A DNA stretch of 44,159 nt from JAVBQU01 sp031548675. Lineage in GTDB: Bacteria; Bacteroidota; Bacteroidia; Bacteroidales; P3. The stretch spans positions 1-44,159 of the forward strand of contig JAVBQU010000041.1 of assembly GCA_031548675.1 (NCBI GenBank). Reading direction: 5' to 3'. The position numbers and the translations under genes were made by a program. Shown here one piece after another: positions 1 to 9,313 of this stretch (position 1 is the stretch's first letter; each line of letters opens with the position of its first letter). The notes beneath the pieces were generated by a model. The model was not told where the DNA came from and did not search any database. It worked only from the letters and a program-made list of their open reading frames with translations.

Positions 1-123
1 TTGCCTAATTGGGAAATTATTAAACGGGCAATGAAAAAATCTGTGTTATTTGATGGCAGAAATATCTATGATATTGATGATTTGAAGAATGCGGGGATAG
101 AATATTTCGGAATAGGATGTTGA
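1..123 (+). CDS. UDP-glucose 6-dehydrogenase, C-terminal end (partial)
   Basis: The window opens inside a reading frame that stops at 121-123 and encodes about 40 residues. The tail contains FDGRNIYD followed by DLKNAGIEYFGIG, which resembles the C-terminal substrate-binding domain of UDP-glucose/GDP-mannose dehydrogenases, where a 'DGRN' segment precedes a final YxGIG. The family oxidises UDP-glucose to UDP-glucuronate for capsule, LPS or exopolysaccharide synthesis in the cytoplasm. The start and catalytic cysteine lie outside the window. A related nucleotide-sugar dehydrogenase of the same superfamily cannot be excluded from so short a tail. The next gene starts 26 bases downstream on the same strand. 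Confidence 0.8.
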   Translation: MPNWEIIKRAMKKSVLFDGRNIYDIDDLKNAGIEYFGIGC

Positions 124-149
124 TATAGTAACGTAGCACACTCATTATC

Positions 150-2750
150 TTGCAAGCAAATCACAAATTAATAAACTGCCTTAAACTTATATTTCGACAA
201 GAAAAATCTTTATTTCTTGTTGGAGTAATTATATTATTCTTACTATCAGGAGCTTATTCTCAAAATGTCATTTCCATACAAGGGACTGTTGTTGATGCCA
301 AAGATGGAAGCCCCATGCCTTTTGCCACTGTGATGTTAAAAAGAGCCGTAAAAAGTACAACTACTGATACATCAGGCGTATTTAGGATTTCACACCAAGG
401 TTTATTGTTGGATACTTTAGTGGTTACATTTGTTGGGTATGAAACCTATAAAAAACCCGTATTCGCAGGACAAAAAATAAAATTGACTATAAAATTAGAA
501 CCTAAAAATTTTGAATCGCAAGGAGTTATTATTTCTGCTAAAAAAGAGCGTTACACAAGAAAAAATAATCCGGCTGTTGAACTAATCGAAAAAGTAATAG
601 CTCACAAAGCACAAAACAGGCTGGAGAAAAATGATTATTACCAATATGACCAGCATGAAATCACACAATTGGCAGTAAATAACTTATCAGACAGCCTTAG
701 CACATTAACAAAGTTCTTATTTTTCTTCGGATTTCAAAAAAAGTATCTCGACATTTCTGATTTAAATGGGAGACCTATTTTACCAGTATATATTAACGAG
801 AATATTTTTACCAAATATTACAGGAAAAGTCCTGAATCTCAGAAAACAGCTTATCGGGCGAATAAAACTATTTATGTTCACCGTATGGTTGATATGACAG
901 GGATGCAAAATTCCATCAAGCAGGTGTTTGATAATATTAATGTGTACGACAACAATGTCCGTTTGTTTAGCGACGACTTTATGAGTCCGCTATCTCCTTT
1001 ATCTCCTTCGTTTTATAAGTTTTTTATTATGGATACTTTAGAGCAAAACGGAATTCGATGTATAGACCTTACTTTTATGCCCCGAAACCCATCCGATTTT
1101 GGTTTCTTTGGAAGTATGCTGATAACTTGCGATACCAATTATGCGGTAAAACGCCTCGAATTACGGTTGCCTCCCAATACCGGTGTAAACTTTGTAGATG
1201 AATTACGCATTGTGCAAGAATATGATTATATCCAAGGCAATTGGTGCTTGATAAAAGATGAAGCTGTTGCCGACCTAAGTTTCTTTTTAAAGAATTTTGC
1301 ATCATCACATATTCGCCGATCAAATGTTTATAGCGATTATGTTTTTAATAATCCTCAGCCGGACACTTTGTACAAAGCATCAGATAAGCAGCTCAATACA
1401 ACTTCAAAAACAGCAAATTACACCGATAAAGAGTGGGATGATTCATTGCGATTGCGTCCATTAAGACCCATAGAATCAAATACATATCAATTGTACGATG
1501 ATTTACACCATGATTATAGGTTTAAAATCATGATGAATACCATTATGACTTTGACTACAACTTATATTCCTGCCGGAAAAATTGACTTTGGACCTTGGGA
1601 TGGAATTATAAGTTATAATTCCATAGAAGGTTTGAGAAGCCGCGTTGGATTTAGAACTACGACTTTATTAAACAAGCGAATATTTTTTAATGGATATGCT
1701 GCATATGGATTTGGAGATCAAACATGGAAATATCAGGGAGCAGTTCGCTATTCATTTGTAGATAAGAAAAACTTTCCGGCAGAATATCCCCGAAATGCAG
1801 TGGTCTTTAATTATCAATATGATTATAAAATGCCGGGGCAGTCTAATGTTTTTGGAAATCTTACAGATCGGTTTTGGCAGTCATTTCTTACTACAGGCAT
1901 TGATAAAATGACTGCCGACCGAATGTTTGCACTAAGGTATGAATATGATGTATCTCCACGATTTTATACAGAATTGACTTTTGAAAATTTGGAACAGCGG
2001 GGATTGGGAGAAATGAATTTTAATACCATAAATAAAAAAAATAATCTTTTGATAACCTCGCAACTGTTTGTAAAACTTCGTTATTCCCATGAAATAAAAT
2101 ACTTTGAATCTAGTGAAGCCCGTACTCCGATTAACAGTACTCATCCGGTTTGGACTTTGACTTATAATGTCGGATTTAAAGACTTTTTGGGAGGAGAATA
2201 TGGATTTCATCGTTTGGATTTAGAATTTACAAAACTTACATTATTATCCAGTTATGGATATTTGAAAACGATTTTTAATGCCGGAAAAGTCTGGAATCCT
2301 GTGCCATATCCTTTGCTATTTGTGCATCCCGGAAATCAAAGCTACTTTTTTAAAACGCAATCATTTAATTTGATGAATGTTATGGAGTTTGTAAGCGATG
2401 AATATGTGAGCGCACAAATTTCTTACATGTCTTATGGTTTAATATTTAACCGTATTCCACTTTTAAAACGTTTACGGTGGAGAGAATGTTTTGGCGTAAA
2501 ATCTGTTTGGGGAAATATTAGTCCCAGTAACCTGCCTCGTAATAATCCAGACCTTATGTTGTTTCCCGAATCTACCAATAATCTGGCTACAGACTATTCT
2601 TTGGCTGCACGACCCTATTTAGAAGCATCTATAGGGATTTATAATATTTTTACTGTTGGCAGAATCGAGTTTGTTCACCGTTTTGATTATTTAGACCGCC
2701 CCGATGTTATGAAATGGGGTATTCGCATTGGTGCTTTAATAGGATTTTAA
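150..2750 (+). CDS. DUF5686 / carboxypeptidase-regulatory-like outer-membrane protein
   Basis: An 866-residue exported protein. A hydrophobic signal segment (about residues 20-37, ending near GAYSQ) is followed by a carboxypeptidase-D regulatory-like beta-sandwich (about 42-125, with the pattern GTVVDAKDGSPMPFATVMLK). A long DUF5686 region rich in aromatic beta strands follows and ends in Phe, as expected for an outer-membrane barrel. Its biochemical role is unknown; the family is common in Bacteroidota and sometimes encoded near TonB-dependent systems. No in-frame ATG lies before the signal peptide. A stop at 129-131 limits the start to TTG at 150 or nearby ATT/ATC codons, so TTG 150 is the best guess. 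It lies 26 bases after the preceding dehydrogenase gene and 37 before the next gene, so co-transcription is plausible. Confidence 0.8.
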   Translation: MQANHKLINCLKLIFRQEKSLFLVGVIILFLLSGAYSQNVISIQGTVVDAKDGSPMPFATVMLKRAVKSTTTDTSGVFRISHQGLLLDTLVVTFVGYETYKKPVFAGQKIKLTIKLEPKNFESQGVIISAKKERYTRKNNPAVELIEKVIAHKAQNRLEKNDYYQYDQHEITQLAVNNLSDSLSTLTKFLFFFGFQKKYLDISDLNGRPILPVYINENIFTKYYRKSPESQKTAYRANKTIYVHRMVDMTGMQNSIKQVFDNINVYDNNVRLFSDDFMSPLSPLSPSFYKFFIMDTLEQNGIRCIDLTFMPRNPSDFGFFGSMLITCDTNYAVKRLELRLPPNTGVNFVDELRIVQEYDYIQGNWCLIKDEAVADLSFFLKNFASSHIRRSNVYSDYVFNNPQPDTLYKASDKQLNTTSKTANYTDKEWDDSLRLRPLRPIESNTYQLYDDLHHDYRFKIMMNTIMTLTTTYIPAGKIDFGPWDGIISYNSIEGLRSRVGFRTTTLLNKRIFFNGYAAYGFGDQTWKYQGAVRYSFVDKKNFPAEYPRNAVVFNYQYDYKMPGQSNVFGNLTDRFWQSFLTTGIDKMTADRMFALRYEYDVSPRFYTELTFENLEQRGLGEMNFNTINKKNNLLITSQLFVKLRYSHEIKYFESSEARTPINSTHPVWTLTYNVGFKDFLGGEYGFHRLDLEFTKLTLLSSYGYLKTIFNAGKVWNPVPYPLLFVHPGNQSYFFKTQSFNLMNVMEFVSDEYVSAQISYMSYGLIFNRIPLLKRLRWRECFGVKSVWGNISPSNLPRNNPDLMLFPESTNNLATDYSLAARPYLEASIGIYNIFTVGRIEFVHRFDYLDRPDVMKWGIRIGALIGF

Positions 2751-2787
2751 TAAAAATCAATCATCCAATCATAGAAGAAATAAACAG

Positions 2788-5115
2788 ATGAAATCCTATT
2801 TATTATTTTTCGTCTTTCTTTGCATGGGTTATTTCTGCCAAGCTCAATTACAAGAAGATTTTTCCGATGGAGATTTTACTGCAAATCCTCAATGGGTAGG
2901 CGATACCCATTTGTTTGGCATAAGCAATTCGTCTGCTATTCCTTCCAAGCAAAAACCAGCGCTACAACTCAAAGGAACAGGAAATACATTAGCCACCATT
3001 TCTGTCCCTAATAAATTGAATTCCAGTGATAGCTTGGAATGGAGTTTTTGGGTAAAAATATCTTTTAATCCTTCTGCTCAGAATTATGCACGTATTTACC
3101 TTACCTCAGATAATCCAAAACTTTATAGTAATCTTCGTGGATATTACATAGGAGTGGGAGAGTTTGGTATGGGAATGCCAAGTGATAGAATAACCTTATG
3201 CAGAGATTTTCAGGGGAGTTTAACCGTTTTATTTACAAGTACTTTTGCAAACTTGAATAAGTCAACCAATGAATTAAGGATTAAAGTACAACGAAATCCT
3301 GAAGGGTTATGGAAAATGTATTGTGACACTACCGGAAAGGAAAATTATTTGTTTGAAGGTTCGGTAATTGATAGCTCAATCTCTACATTTGAACATTTTG
3401 GAATATACTGTAAATATACTAGCAGCAATGCTGAAAAAATGTATTTCGATGACATTTTTGCAAGAAAAATACAGGTTGATACAATAAAACCATTTGTCAA
3501 AAATTTTGAAGTACTTTCACAAAATCAATTACAACTTACTTTCTCAGAAGAAATACCGATAGAAATACTTCAAGTTAAAGGAAATTATCTTTTAAACAAT
3601 GATTCTTCGCAACTTGCCTATGTTCAAAAAACGAACTCAAATTATAATATCTATACATTAAACTATTCTTCTGATTTCAAAAAAGATATAGACAATATTT
3701 TTACAATAAAAGGGATTAAAGATAAGGCAGGAAATGTAATGGATGAACAGATTTACACATTTCTATTGCATGATATTCAACATAATGATATTGTAATTAA
3801 TGAAATAATGACAGATGTTTCCCCTGCTCCTGCCGGATTGCCTGCTGTAGATTATGTAGAACTTTATAATGTTTCAAAATATCCGATTAATTTAAAAAAT
3901 TGCAAGATGCGATTAAAGTCAGATGGGGCATACATTGTAATAAATCAAGATTATGAACTTGCCTCCAATGAATATGTAATACTAGTAGACTCTTCTTCAA
4001 CAAATTTGTTTTCAGGAATTTGCAATAAAATTATAGGGCTCAAATCATTTGTAGTTAATAATGAAACGCAATTATCACTATTCTCTCCGGCAAATCTCTT
4101 AATTAACCAAGTAGATTTTAGAACAACTTATTACCATGATGATGCGAAAAAAAATGGAGGATGGTCTATAGAGCTCATTGATCCTTACAATCCTTGTGGA
4201 GGAGAGCAAAATTGGAAAGCTTCTATCGATCCGAAAGGAGGTACGCCCGGTATGCAGAATTCTGTTTTTGGAGAAAATCCTGATAATATAAACCCTTGCA
4301 TACAAGAGATATGTGTAATTGATTCTTCACTTTTGAAAATTACTTTTTCAGAACCTGTAATATTGTATAATTCTTTGCAGACAAGCTTCTTACAATGTAG
4401 TCCGGCTCTTCATATTGACTCGGTATATTTTGCTGAAAACTCATATACAGTTTTGAATATTAGATTTTCAGAGAATATTTCTATGAATACGGTTTATTCC
4501 GGAATTATTGTAGATACTATAAGTGATTGTGCAGGGAATATTATGAAAAATAATCAATTTAAGTTTGCTTATCCGCATAAACCCGGAGTAGGGGAGTTGG
4601 TTATCAATGAAATATTGTTTAATCCGGTATCTTCGGGTGTAGACTTTGTAGAAGTGTATAATACATCTAATAAAGCTTTTGCATTAAGCAATTTATATTT
4701 AAGTACCTATGATGTAGATGAAAGCAGATTGAAATCTTGCCATCAAATTACAGCAGGCTGTGCATTGATACTTCCTAAAGATTTTGCGGTTTTTACAGCA
4801 GATGCTAAAAAGTTGATACGGAATAACTTTGCCAAATATCCTGAAAAAATATTGACATTACCATCATTACCAGCATATTCCAATGAATCGGGAATCTGTA
4901 TTCTTGCATTGAAAGATAGCAGTATCATTGATAGATTTGACTATAATGAAAATATGCATTTTCCTTTGCTGAAAGATAAAAAAGGAGTGTCTTTAGAGCG
5001 GATTAGTCCGGCAAAACCAACTAATGATATAAATAATTGGCATTCAGCTTCTGAATCTTCGGGTTTTGCTACACCAACTTATCAAAATTCGCAATATAGT
5101 ACTTTTTGTATTTAG
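2788..5115 (+). CDS. Lamin-tail-domain surface protein, main part (frameshifted before C-terminal domain)
   Basis: A 775-residue exported protein with a signal peptide (residues 1-19, ending FCQA) and an N-terminal laminin-G/concanavalin-like beta region (about 22-228). Two copies of an [SbsA-type Ig-like + lamin tail] module follow: Ig-like at about 231 and 502 (DTIKPFVKNF and the LLKITFSEPV stretch), lamin tail at about 333 and 602 (IVINEIM and LVINEILFN). The module repeats every 270 residues or so, suggesting internal duplication. Such proteins sit on the cell surface or are secreted; no enzymatic role is visible. The frame ends abruptly after QNSQYSTF. The missing C-terminal domain continues at once in another frame (5106-5432) across a run of five T at 5103-5107. 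This is a recent frameshift or a homopolymer sequencing error rather than a natural end. Confidence 0.8.
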   Translation: MKSYLLFFVFLCMGYFCQAQLQEDFSDGDFTANPQWVGDTHLFGISNSSAIPSKQKPALQLKGTGNTLATISVPNKLNSSDSLEWSFWVKISFNPSAQNYARIYLTSDNPKLYSNLRGYYIGVGEFGMGMPSDRITLCRDFQGSLTVLFTSTFANLNKSTNELRIKVQRNPEGLWKMYCDTTGKENYLFEGSVIDSSISTFEHFGIYCKYTSSNAEKMYFDDIFARKIQVDTIKPFVKNFEVLSQNQLQLTFSEEIPIEILQVKGNYLLNNDSSQLAYVQKTNSNYNIYTLNYSSDFKKDIDNIFTIKGIKDKAGNVMDEQIYTFLLHDIQHNDIVINEIMTDVSPAPAGLPAVDYVELYNVSKYPINLKNCKMRLKSDGAYIVINQDYELASNEYVILVDSSSTNLFSGICNKIIGLKSFVVNNETQLSLFSPANLLINQVDFRTTYYHDDAKKNGGWSIELIDPYNPCGGEQNWKASIDPKGGTPGMQNSVFGENPDNINPCIQEICVIDSSLLKITFSEPVILYNSLQTSFLQCSPALHIDSVYFAENSYTVLNIRFSENISMNTVYSGIIVDTISDCAGNIMKNNQFKFAYPHKPGVGELVINEILFNPVSSGVDFVEVYNTSNKAFALSNLYLSTYDVDESRLKSCHQITAGCALILPKDFAVFTADAKKLIRNNFAKYPEKILTLPSLPAYSNESGICILALKDSSIIDRFDYNENMHFPLLKDKKGVSLERISPAKPTNDINNWHSASESSGFATPTYQNSQYSTFCI

Positions 5116-5432
5116 AAGAACCTTTTACATTAACTCCTGAAATATTTTCACCTGATAACGACGGGTATGACGATTTTCTCCAAATAACTTATCATTTTGA
5201 AAAATCCGGATATATGCTTAATCTGCAAATATTTGATTCAAAGGGAAGATTTGTTAAGCAATTGGTAAAAAATGAACTTTTAGGCACAGATGGGTATTTT
5301 ACATGGGATGGAACAACCGAAGCGAAAGAAAAAGCACAGATTGGGATTTATATACTTAATTTTGAGGTTTTTGATATGAACAAAAACCTCAAAAAGTATA
5401 AAAAATCTATTGTCTTAGGTGGAAAACTTTAA
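5106..5432 (+). CDS. C-terminal FlgD-like/T9SS-type domain detached from the lamin-tail protein by frameshift
   Basis: About 108 residues in the frame one base back from the preceding gene. The content (LTPEIFSPDNDGYDDFLQI, an IFDSKGRFV strand, YFTWDGTTE, then GIYILNFEVF) is the FlgD-Ig-like / gliding-motility C-terminal domain that normally ends large Bacteroidota surface proteins and can act as a T9SS type B-like anchor. It has no signal peptide and no convincing start; TTG 5106 lies inside the overlap. It is therefore the 3' part of the 2788-5115 gene. Adding one T to the run at 5103-5107 would join both into a single protein of about 880 residues. The domain shows no stop codons or obvious decay, which favours a very recent event or a sequencing error. 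Confidence 0.75.
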   Translation: MYLEEPFTLTPEIFSPDNDGYDDFLQITYHFEKSGYMLNLQIFDSKGRFVKQLVKNELLGTDGYFTWDGTTEAKEKAQIGIYILNFEVFDMNKNLKKYKKSIVLGGKL

Positions 5433-5501
5433 AATCTATTCAATTCACTTTTCTAATAATAAAGCAAAGTACAAACCCTTAAATAATAAAAGCATTAATA
5501 T

Positions 5502-7022
5502 TTACTTGATTGTATTAATTGCCTTTGTTATTCTCGAAATAGTTTCGTTTTTGCCTATTAACATTATAATTTCGAATAAATCGGGACCTTTAGCAGCTCC
5601 TACCAACGAGAGTCGTAAGCAGTTCATAATTTGTCCCATATTTAATTGGTTTTGTTCTATGTATGAAATTATGGTGTCATGTAAAATTTGTTTTTCAAAA
5701 TCGGTATTTCCTATAATTTCGATTATTTTTTGTAAATGAGCCGGCGTATCTTCTTTCCAGCGTTTTTTCACTACTTGCTCATCATAAGAATCAGGGCTAA
5801 TAAAAAAGAAAGAAGCTTGCTCCCACAATTCATTTACAAAATTTACACGATCTTTCGACAAAGAGCAAACCTGCTCAACATATTCCATAGAAGAATTAAT
5901 ACCCTTATCTTTTAAAATCGGCATGAAAAGCTCTGCAATCTCTTTTGCTGTTTTTTGTAAAACGTATTGATGATTGAACCATTTTGCTTTTTCCAAATCA
6001 AATTTAGCTCCGGATTTACTAATTCTGTCTAATGAAAATGCTTGAATAAGCTCATCCATTGTAAACATTTCTTGTTCCGTACCCGGATTCCAGCCTAAAA
6101 ATGCTAAAATATTTACAACAGCTTCAGGGAAATAACCTGTTTCGCGATAGCCCGATGAAATTTCCTGTGTTTTAGGGTCTTGCCATTGTAGAGGAAAAAC
6201 AGGGAAACCTAATCTGTCCCCATCTCTTTTACTTAATTTTCCGTTGCCGTCCGGTTTTAAAAGTAAAGGCAGATGGGCAAATTGGGGCATAGTATCTTCC
6301 CATTCAAAAGCTTTATAAAGCATAACATGCAGAGGAGCTGAAGGCAGCCATTCTTCGCCGCGGATTACATGCGATATTTCCATCAAATGATCATCAACCA
6401 CATTGGCTAAGTGATAAGTGGGCATACCATCTGATTTGAATAATACTTTGTCATCTAGTAAATTAGAATCCATTCTGACATCGCCGCGAATCAAATCTTG
6501 TACTAAAATTTCGGTATTGGCAGGAAATTTAAAACGAATTACATACGGATTTCCACTTGTAATTTGTTTCTCAGTTTCTTCTGCGCTGAGAGTTAATGAG
6601 TTTTTTAGTCCCAAACGGGTATTGCAATCATATTGGAAATTTTTCTTTTCGCTTTCATATTGTTTCCGCAAAACTTCAAGTTCTTCCGCAGTATCAAAAG
6701 CATAATATGCCCAGCCGAATGTAATAAGCTGGTCTGCATATTGTTTGTATAAATCTTTCCGGTCCGATTGACGATAAGGAGCACATTTACCTCCAACATG
6801 TACACCTTCGTCGAATTTAATACCAATCCATTCCAGAGCTTCAATAATATATTGCTCTGCACCCGGAACATAGCGGGTTTGGTCTGTATCTTCGATACGC
6901 AAAAGCATATCGCCGCCTAATTTTTTAGTAAAAAGGTAATTGTATAAAGCAGTACGAACACCGCCTATATGTAGAGGTCCTGTAGGACTTGGAGCAAATC
7001 GAACTCTTACTTTTCTTTCCAT
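5502..7022 (-). CDS. gltX: Glutamyl-tRNA synthetase
   Basis: A class I aminoacyl-tRNA synthetase of about 506 residues that charges tRNA-Glu with glutamate in the cytoplasm. The N terminus carries RFAPSPTGPLHIGG, the HIGH-type ATP motif in the form HIGG. The middle carries GKLSKRDG, the KMSKS-type loop, and an anticodon-binding C-terminal half follows. The length matches bacterial GltX. Two in-frame ATGs exist, at 7031 and 7022. I chose 7022 because the protein then begins MERKVRVRF as in relatives, and because a -7 box at 7039-7046 would leave almost no leader before 7031. The gene converges on the split lamin-tail gene with about 70 bases between and no strong terminator. A glnS gene lies upstream and a tRNA-Glu gene further on. 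Confidence 0.97.
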   Translation of the reverse strand: MERKVRVRFAPSPTGPLHIGGVRTALYNYLFTKKLGGDMLLRIEDTDQTRYVPGAEQYIIEALEWIGIKFDEGVHVGGKCAPYRQSDRKDLYKQYADQLITFGWAYYAFDTAEELEVLRKQYESEKKNFQYDCNTRLGLKNSLTLSAEETEKQITSGNPYVIRFKFPANTEILVQDLIRGDVRMDSNLLDDKVLFKSDGMPTYHLANVVDDHLMEISHVIRGEEWLPSAPLHVMLYKAFEWEDTMPQFAHLPLLLKPDGNGKLSKRDGDRLGFPVFPLQWQDPKTQEISSGYRETGYFPEAVVNILAFLGWNPGTEQEMFTMDELIQAFSLDRISKSGAKFDLEKAKWFNHQYVLQKTAKEIAELFMPILKDKGINSSMEYVEQVCSLSKDRVNFVNELWEQASFFFISPDSYDEQVVKKRWKEDTPAHLQKIIEIIGNTDFEKQILHDTIISYIEQNQLNMGQIMNCLRLSLVGAAKGPDLFEIIMLIGKNETISRITKAINTIK

Positions 7023-7038
7023 TTCTTTCATTTTTTTG

Positions 7039-7046
7039 CAAAGGTA
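7039..7046 (-). promoter_or_regulatory. -7 promoter element of gltX
   Basis: On the minus strand these bases read TACCTTTG, an exact match to the Bacteroidota -7 consensus TAnnTTTG and followed by C as usual. No good -33 TTTG lies at the expected distance; a TTG-like CAA on the plus strand at 7064-7066 is 17 bases away. Transcription would begin about 13 bases before the ATG at 7022. Confidence 0.55.
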
Positions 7047-7174
7047 CTAAAAGAATGGGAAAGCAATAGTGATAAAATGTAAGGTGTTGATAAACAAAAA
7101 CTAATGATTTTCAAAGCAATTCAAAAATACAAGAAAATGAGACTCTAAATATTCGATATTTGTATATTTTCAGC

Positions 7175-8515
7175 TTAAATATTTTGTATTACTTTAAATT
7201 TGGGGACTAGTAGTTTCATAATGCACCATGCTGATAAATAGGCTAAGGCACAGATAACAAACATGATAGAATATCCGGTTGCTTTATGCCCTAATTCGGC
7301 GAAATGTGTAAACATCCGCCCCGCTAGTTGCGAAACCAATATACCTCCCAATCCTCCTGCCATTCCCCCAATACCAACCACAGAACCTACAACTTTTTTA
7401 GGGAACATATCCGAAACTGTCGTAAAAATATTTGCAGACCATGCCTGATGTGCCGAAGCTCCGATGCCGATCAGTATAATAGCCCACCAATAGCTGAATT
7501 GACCCATGTATTGAGCTCCTAAAACACATAATGGAAACAAGGCAATAATAAACATTGCCCTCATCCGTCCGGCATAAGGATTCATGCCTTTATGAATGAA
7601 ATACAAAGGGAAAGCCCCGCCGCCGATACTTCCTACCATTGTCATACTGTATAGAACAGCTAAAGGAACGCTTACAGAAAGTCCGGTCATACCATATTGC
7701 GATTTTAAAAAATCGGGCAGCCAAAAAAGCAAAAACCACCAAATACCATCTGTCATAAACTTGCCAATGGTGAAAGCCCATGTTTGTTTGTATTTTAGCA
7801 GTTTTCCCCATTCAATGTACCATTTGTCTTTAGAAATATTATTTGTATCCGATGCTTCAATTTCTTCTTTATCACTATGGATGTAATCAAATTCAGCTTG
7901 GGATATTTTCCCTTTTCTTAAAAGATTTGCGGGCGAATCGTAAAGCCACAGCCAGAAAACAAGCCATATAAACCCGATAGATCCGGCAAGAATAAAAGCT
8001 TCTTGCCAGCCCCAATATTCCGCAATAAGAGGAACTGTGAGGGGAGCTAAAATTGCCCCGATATTACTGCCCGAATTAAAAATACCGGTAGCTAACGAAC
8101 GGTCTTTTTTAGGGAACCATTCAGCCGTAGTTTTAATAGCAGCCGGAAAGTTTCCCGATTCGCCAAAGCCCAGAATGCCTCTCCAAAACATAAATCCACC
8201 CGTAGCCCGCGAAAGGGCATGTCCCGCAGCTCCTAAACTCCAAATAATGATAGACCAAGCGTACCCTTTTTTAGTTCCCAGCCAATCGATAAAACGACCG
8301 GCAAACAGCATAGAAATTGCATATGTAAATTGGAATAAACTGGTAATATTTCCGTAATCGGTATCTGTCCAGCCAAAAACGGCTTCCAGATGAGGTTTTA
8401 ATAAACTCAATACTTGGCGGTCTAAGTAATTGATGGTAGTAGCAAAAAATAACAATGTACAAATTGTCCATCGATACTTCCCTATTTTTTGATTGAGTTG
8501 ATTCAGTTTTTCCAT
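7175..8515 (-). CDS. MFS transporter, hexuronate (ExuT-like) anion:cation symporter family
   Basis: A 446-residue inner-membrane protein with about 12 hydrophobic segments in two halves. The N-terminal part (YLDRQVLSLL, then FAGRFIDWLGTKKGY with the MFS loop motif between helices 2 and 3) and the WLPDFL segment after the central loop are typical of the ACS subfamily, which imports hexuronates such as galacturonate and glucuronate or related acids. The gene lies 21 bases downstream of a KDPG/KHG aldolase on the same strand, which supports uptake of a sugar acid degraded through 2-keto-3-deoxygluconate. The exact substrate is inferred from context. No 2-keto-3-deoxygluconate kinase or uronate isomerase gene is in the window. 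Confidence 0.85.
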   Translation of the reverse strand: MEKLNQLNQKIGKYRWTICTLLFFATTINYLDRQVLSLLKPHLEAVFGWTDTDYGNITSLFQFTYAISMLFAGRFIDWLGTKKGYAWSIIIWSLGAAGHALSRATGGFMFWRGILGFGESGNFPAAIKTTAEWFPKKDRSLATGIFNSGSNIGAILAPLTVPLIAEYWGWQEAFILAGSIGFIWLVFWLWLYDSPANLLRKGKISQAEFDYIHSDKEEIEASDTNNISKDKWYIEWGKLLKYKQTWAFTIGKFMTDGIWWFLLFWLPDFLKSQYGMTGLSVSVPLAVLYSMTMVGSIGGGAFPLYFIHKGMNPYAGRMRAMFIIALFPLCVLGAQYMGQFSYWWAIILIGIGASAHQAWSANIFTTVSDMFPKKVVGSVVGIGGMAGGLGGILVSQLAGRMFTHFAELGHKATGYSIMFVICALAYLSAWCIMKLLVPKFKVIQNI

Positions 8516-8536
8516 GATTTTGGAAATAAAAAGGAT

Positions 8537-9196
8537 TTATATTTTATGCAATATTGCAATAGCTTGATTTATATGCTTTTTCAAAGCAATCCAATCCTTT
8601 GCCTCAATAAGATTTTTAGGAAATAATTGCGAACCTAAACCTACAGCCATTACGCCGGCATCGAACCAAGTTTTAAGATTATCTTCATCGGTAGTTACAC
8701 CACCGGTAGGCATAAAATTAAGGTAAGGAAAAACGGGTCGTATATTTTTTACATACGAAGCTCCTAACAAATCGCCCGGAAATAATTTTATAAGCTGTGC
8801 TCCAGCAATATAAGCCTGATAAATTTCTGTAGGGGTAACACAGCCGGGTATCCAAAGCAGATTTTCTGCTTTGCAGAACTGCCCAACATTTTCATTAAAA
8901 ATAGGCGAAACAATAAAATCGGCTCCCAATGAAGCAAATTTTTCTGCGTCGGACTGCGAAAAAATAGTTCCTGCACCTAGCAACATGTCAGGCATTTCGG
9001 CATTTATAATTTTACGCAGCTGTGTAAAAATTTCTGCCGCGTTACTTCCCCGGTTTGTAAATTCAAAAATACAAAAACCTTCTTTATAACATAATTTTAC
9101 GACTTGTTCGCATACATCCATATCCTGATGATAGAATACAGGAACAGCCTTATTTTGCCTAATTATTTCAAGAGTAGAGTGGATAGTTGTATGCAT
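8537..9196 (-). CDS. eda: 2-dehydro-3-deoxy-phosphogluconate aldolase / KHG aldolase
   Basis: A 219-residue class I aldolase that splits 2-keto-3-deoxy-6-phosphogluconate into pyruvate and glyceraldehyde-3-phosphate, a late step of hexuronate and Entner-Doudoroff catabolism. The catalytic glutamate is visible at residue 45 in FEFTNRG. The Schiff-base lysine is residue 137 in IKLFPGD. MPTGGV is the phosphate-binding loop. The length matches the family. It is the first gene of a two-gene unit with the sugar-acid transporter just downstream. A TTATCAAA/TTTGATAA dyad about 95 bases upstream could be its operator. The start ATG at 9196 gives the usual N terminus. Confidence 0.93.
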   Translation of the reverse strand: MHTTIHSTLEIIRQNKAVPVFYHQDMDVCEQVVKLCYKEGFCIFEFTNRGSNAAEIFTQLRKIINAEMPDMLLGAGTIFSQSDAEKFASLGADFIVSPIFNENVGQFCKAENLLWIPGCVTPTEIYQAYIAGAQLIKLFPGDLLGASYVKNIRPVFPYLNFMPTGGVTTDEDNLKTWFDAGVMAVGLGSQLFPKNLIEAKDWIALKKHINQAIAILHKI

Positions 9197-9290
9197 TTTA
9201 TTTGTGTATAAGAAAGAATTTTAATATTTGCCGGAAAAAAGTATGCCAAGTATCAAATTCAAGTGTAAGAATACAAACGAAATCAATCAT

Positions 9291-9313
9291 TTATCAAAAG
9301 ATGAATTTGATAA
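9291..9313. promoter_or_regulatory. 8-bp inverted repeat, possible operator for eda-transporter unit
   Basis: TTATCAAA, seven bases, then TTTGATAA form a perfect dyad in non-coding DNA upstream of the sugar-acid catabolic pair. Size and symmetry suit a LacI- or GntR-type regulator, but no regulator gene is in the window. Chance formation in AT-rich DNA is possible. Confidence 0.3.

Noticed and set aside
5095..5120. Programmed -1 ribosomal frameshift joining the lamin-tail protein to its C-terminal domain
   Set aside because: The run is only five T, not in a classical X XXY YYZ slippery phase, and I see no stimulatory hairpin just downstream. An indel or sequencing error is simpler.
5419..5739. 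Plus-strand reading frame overlapping the gltX 3' end
   Set aside because: Most of it is antisense to the well-supported gltX gene; no family or start signal supports it.
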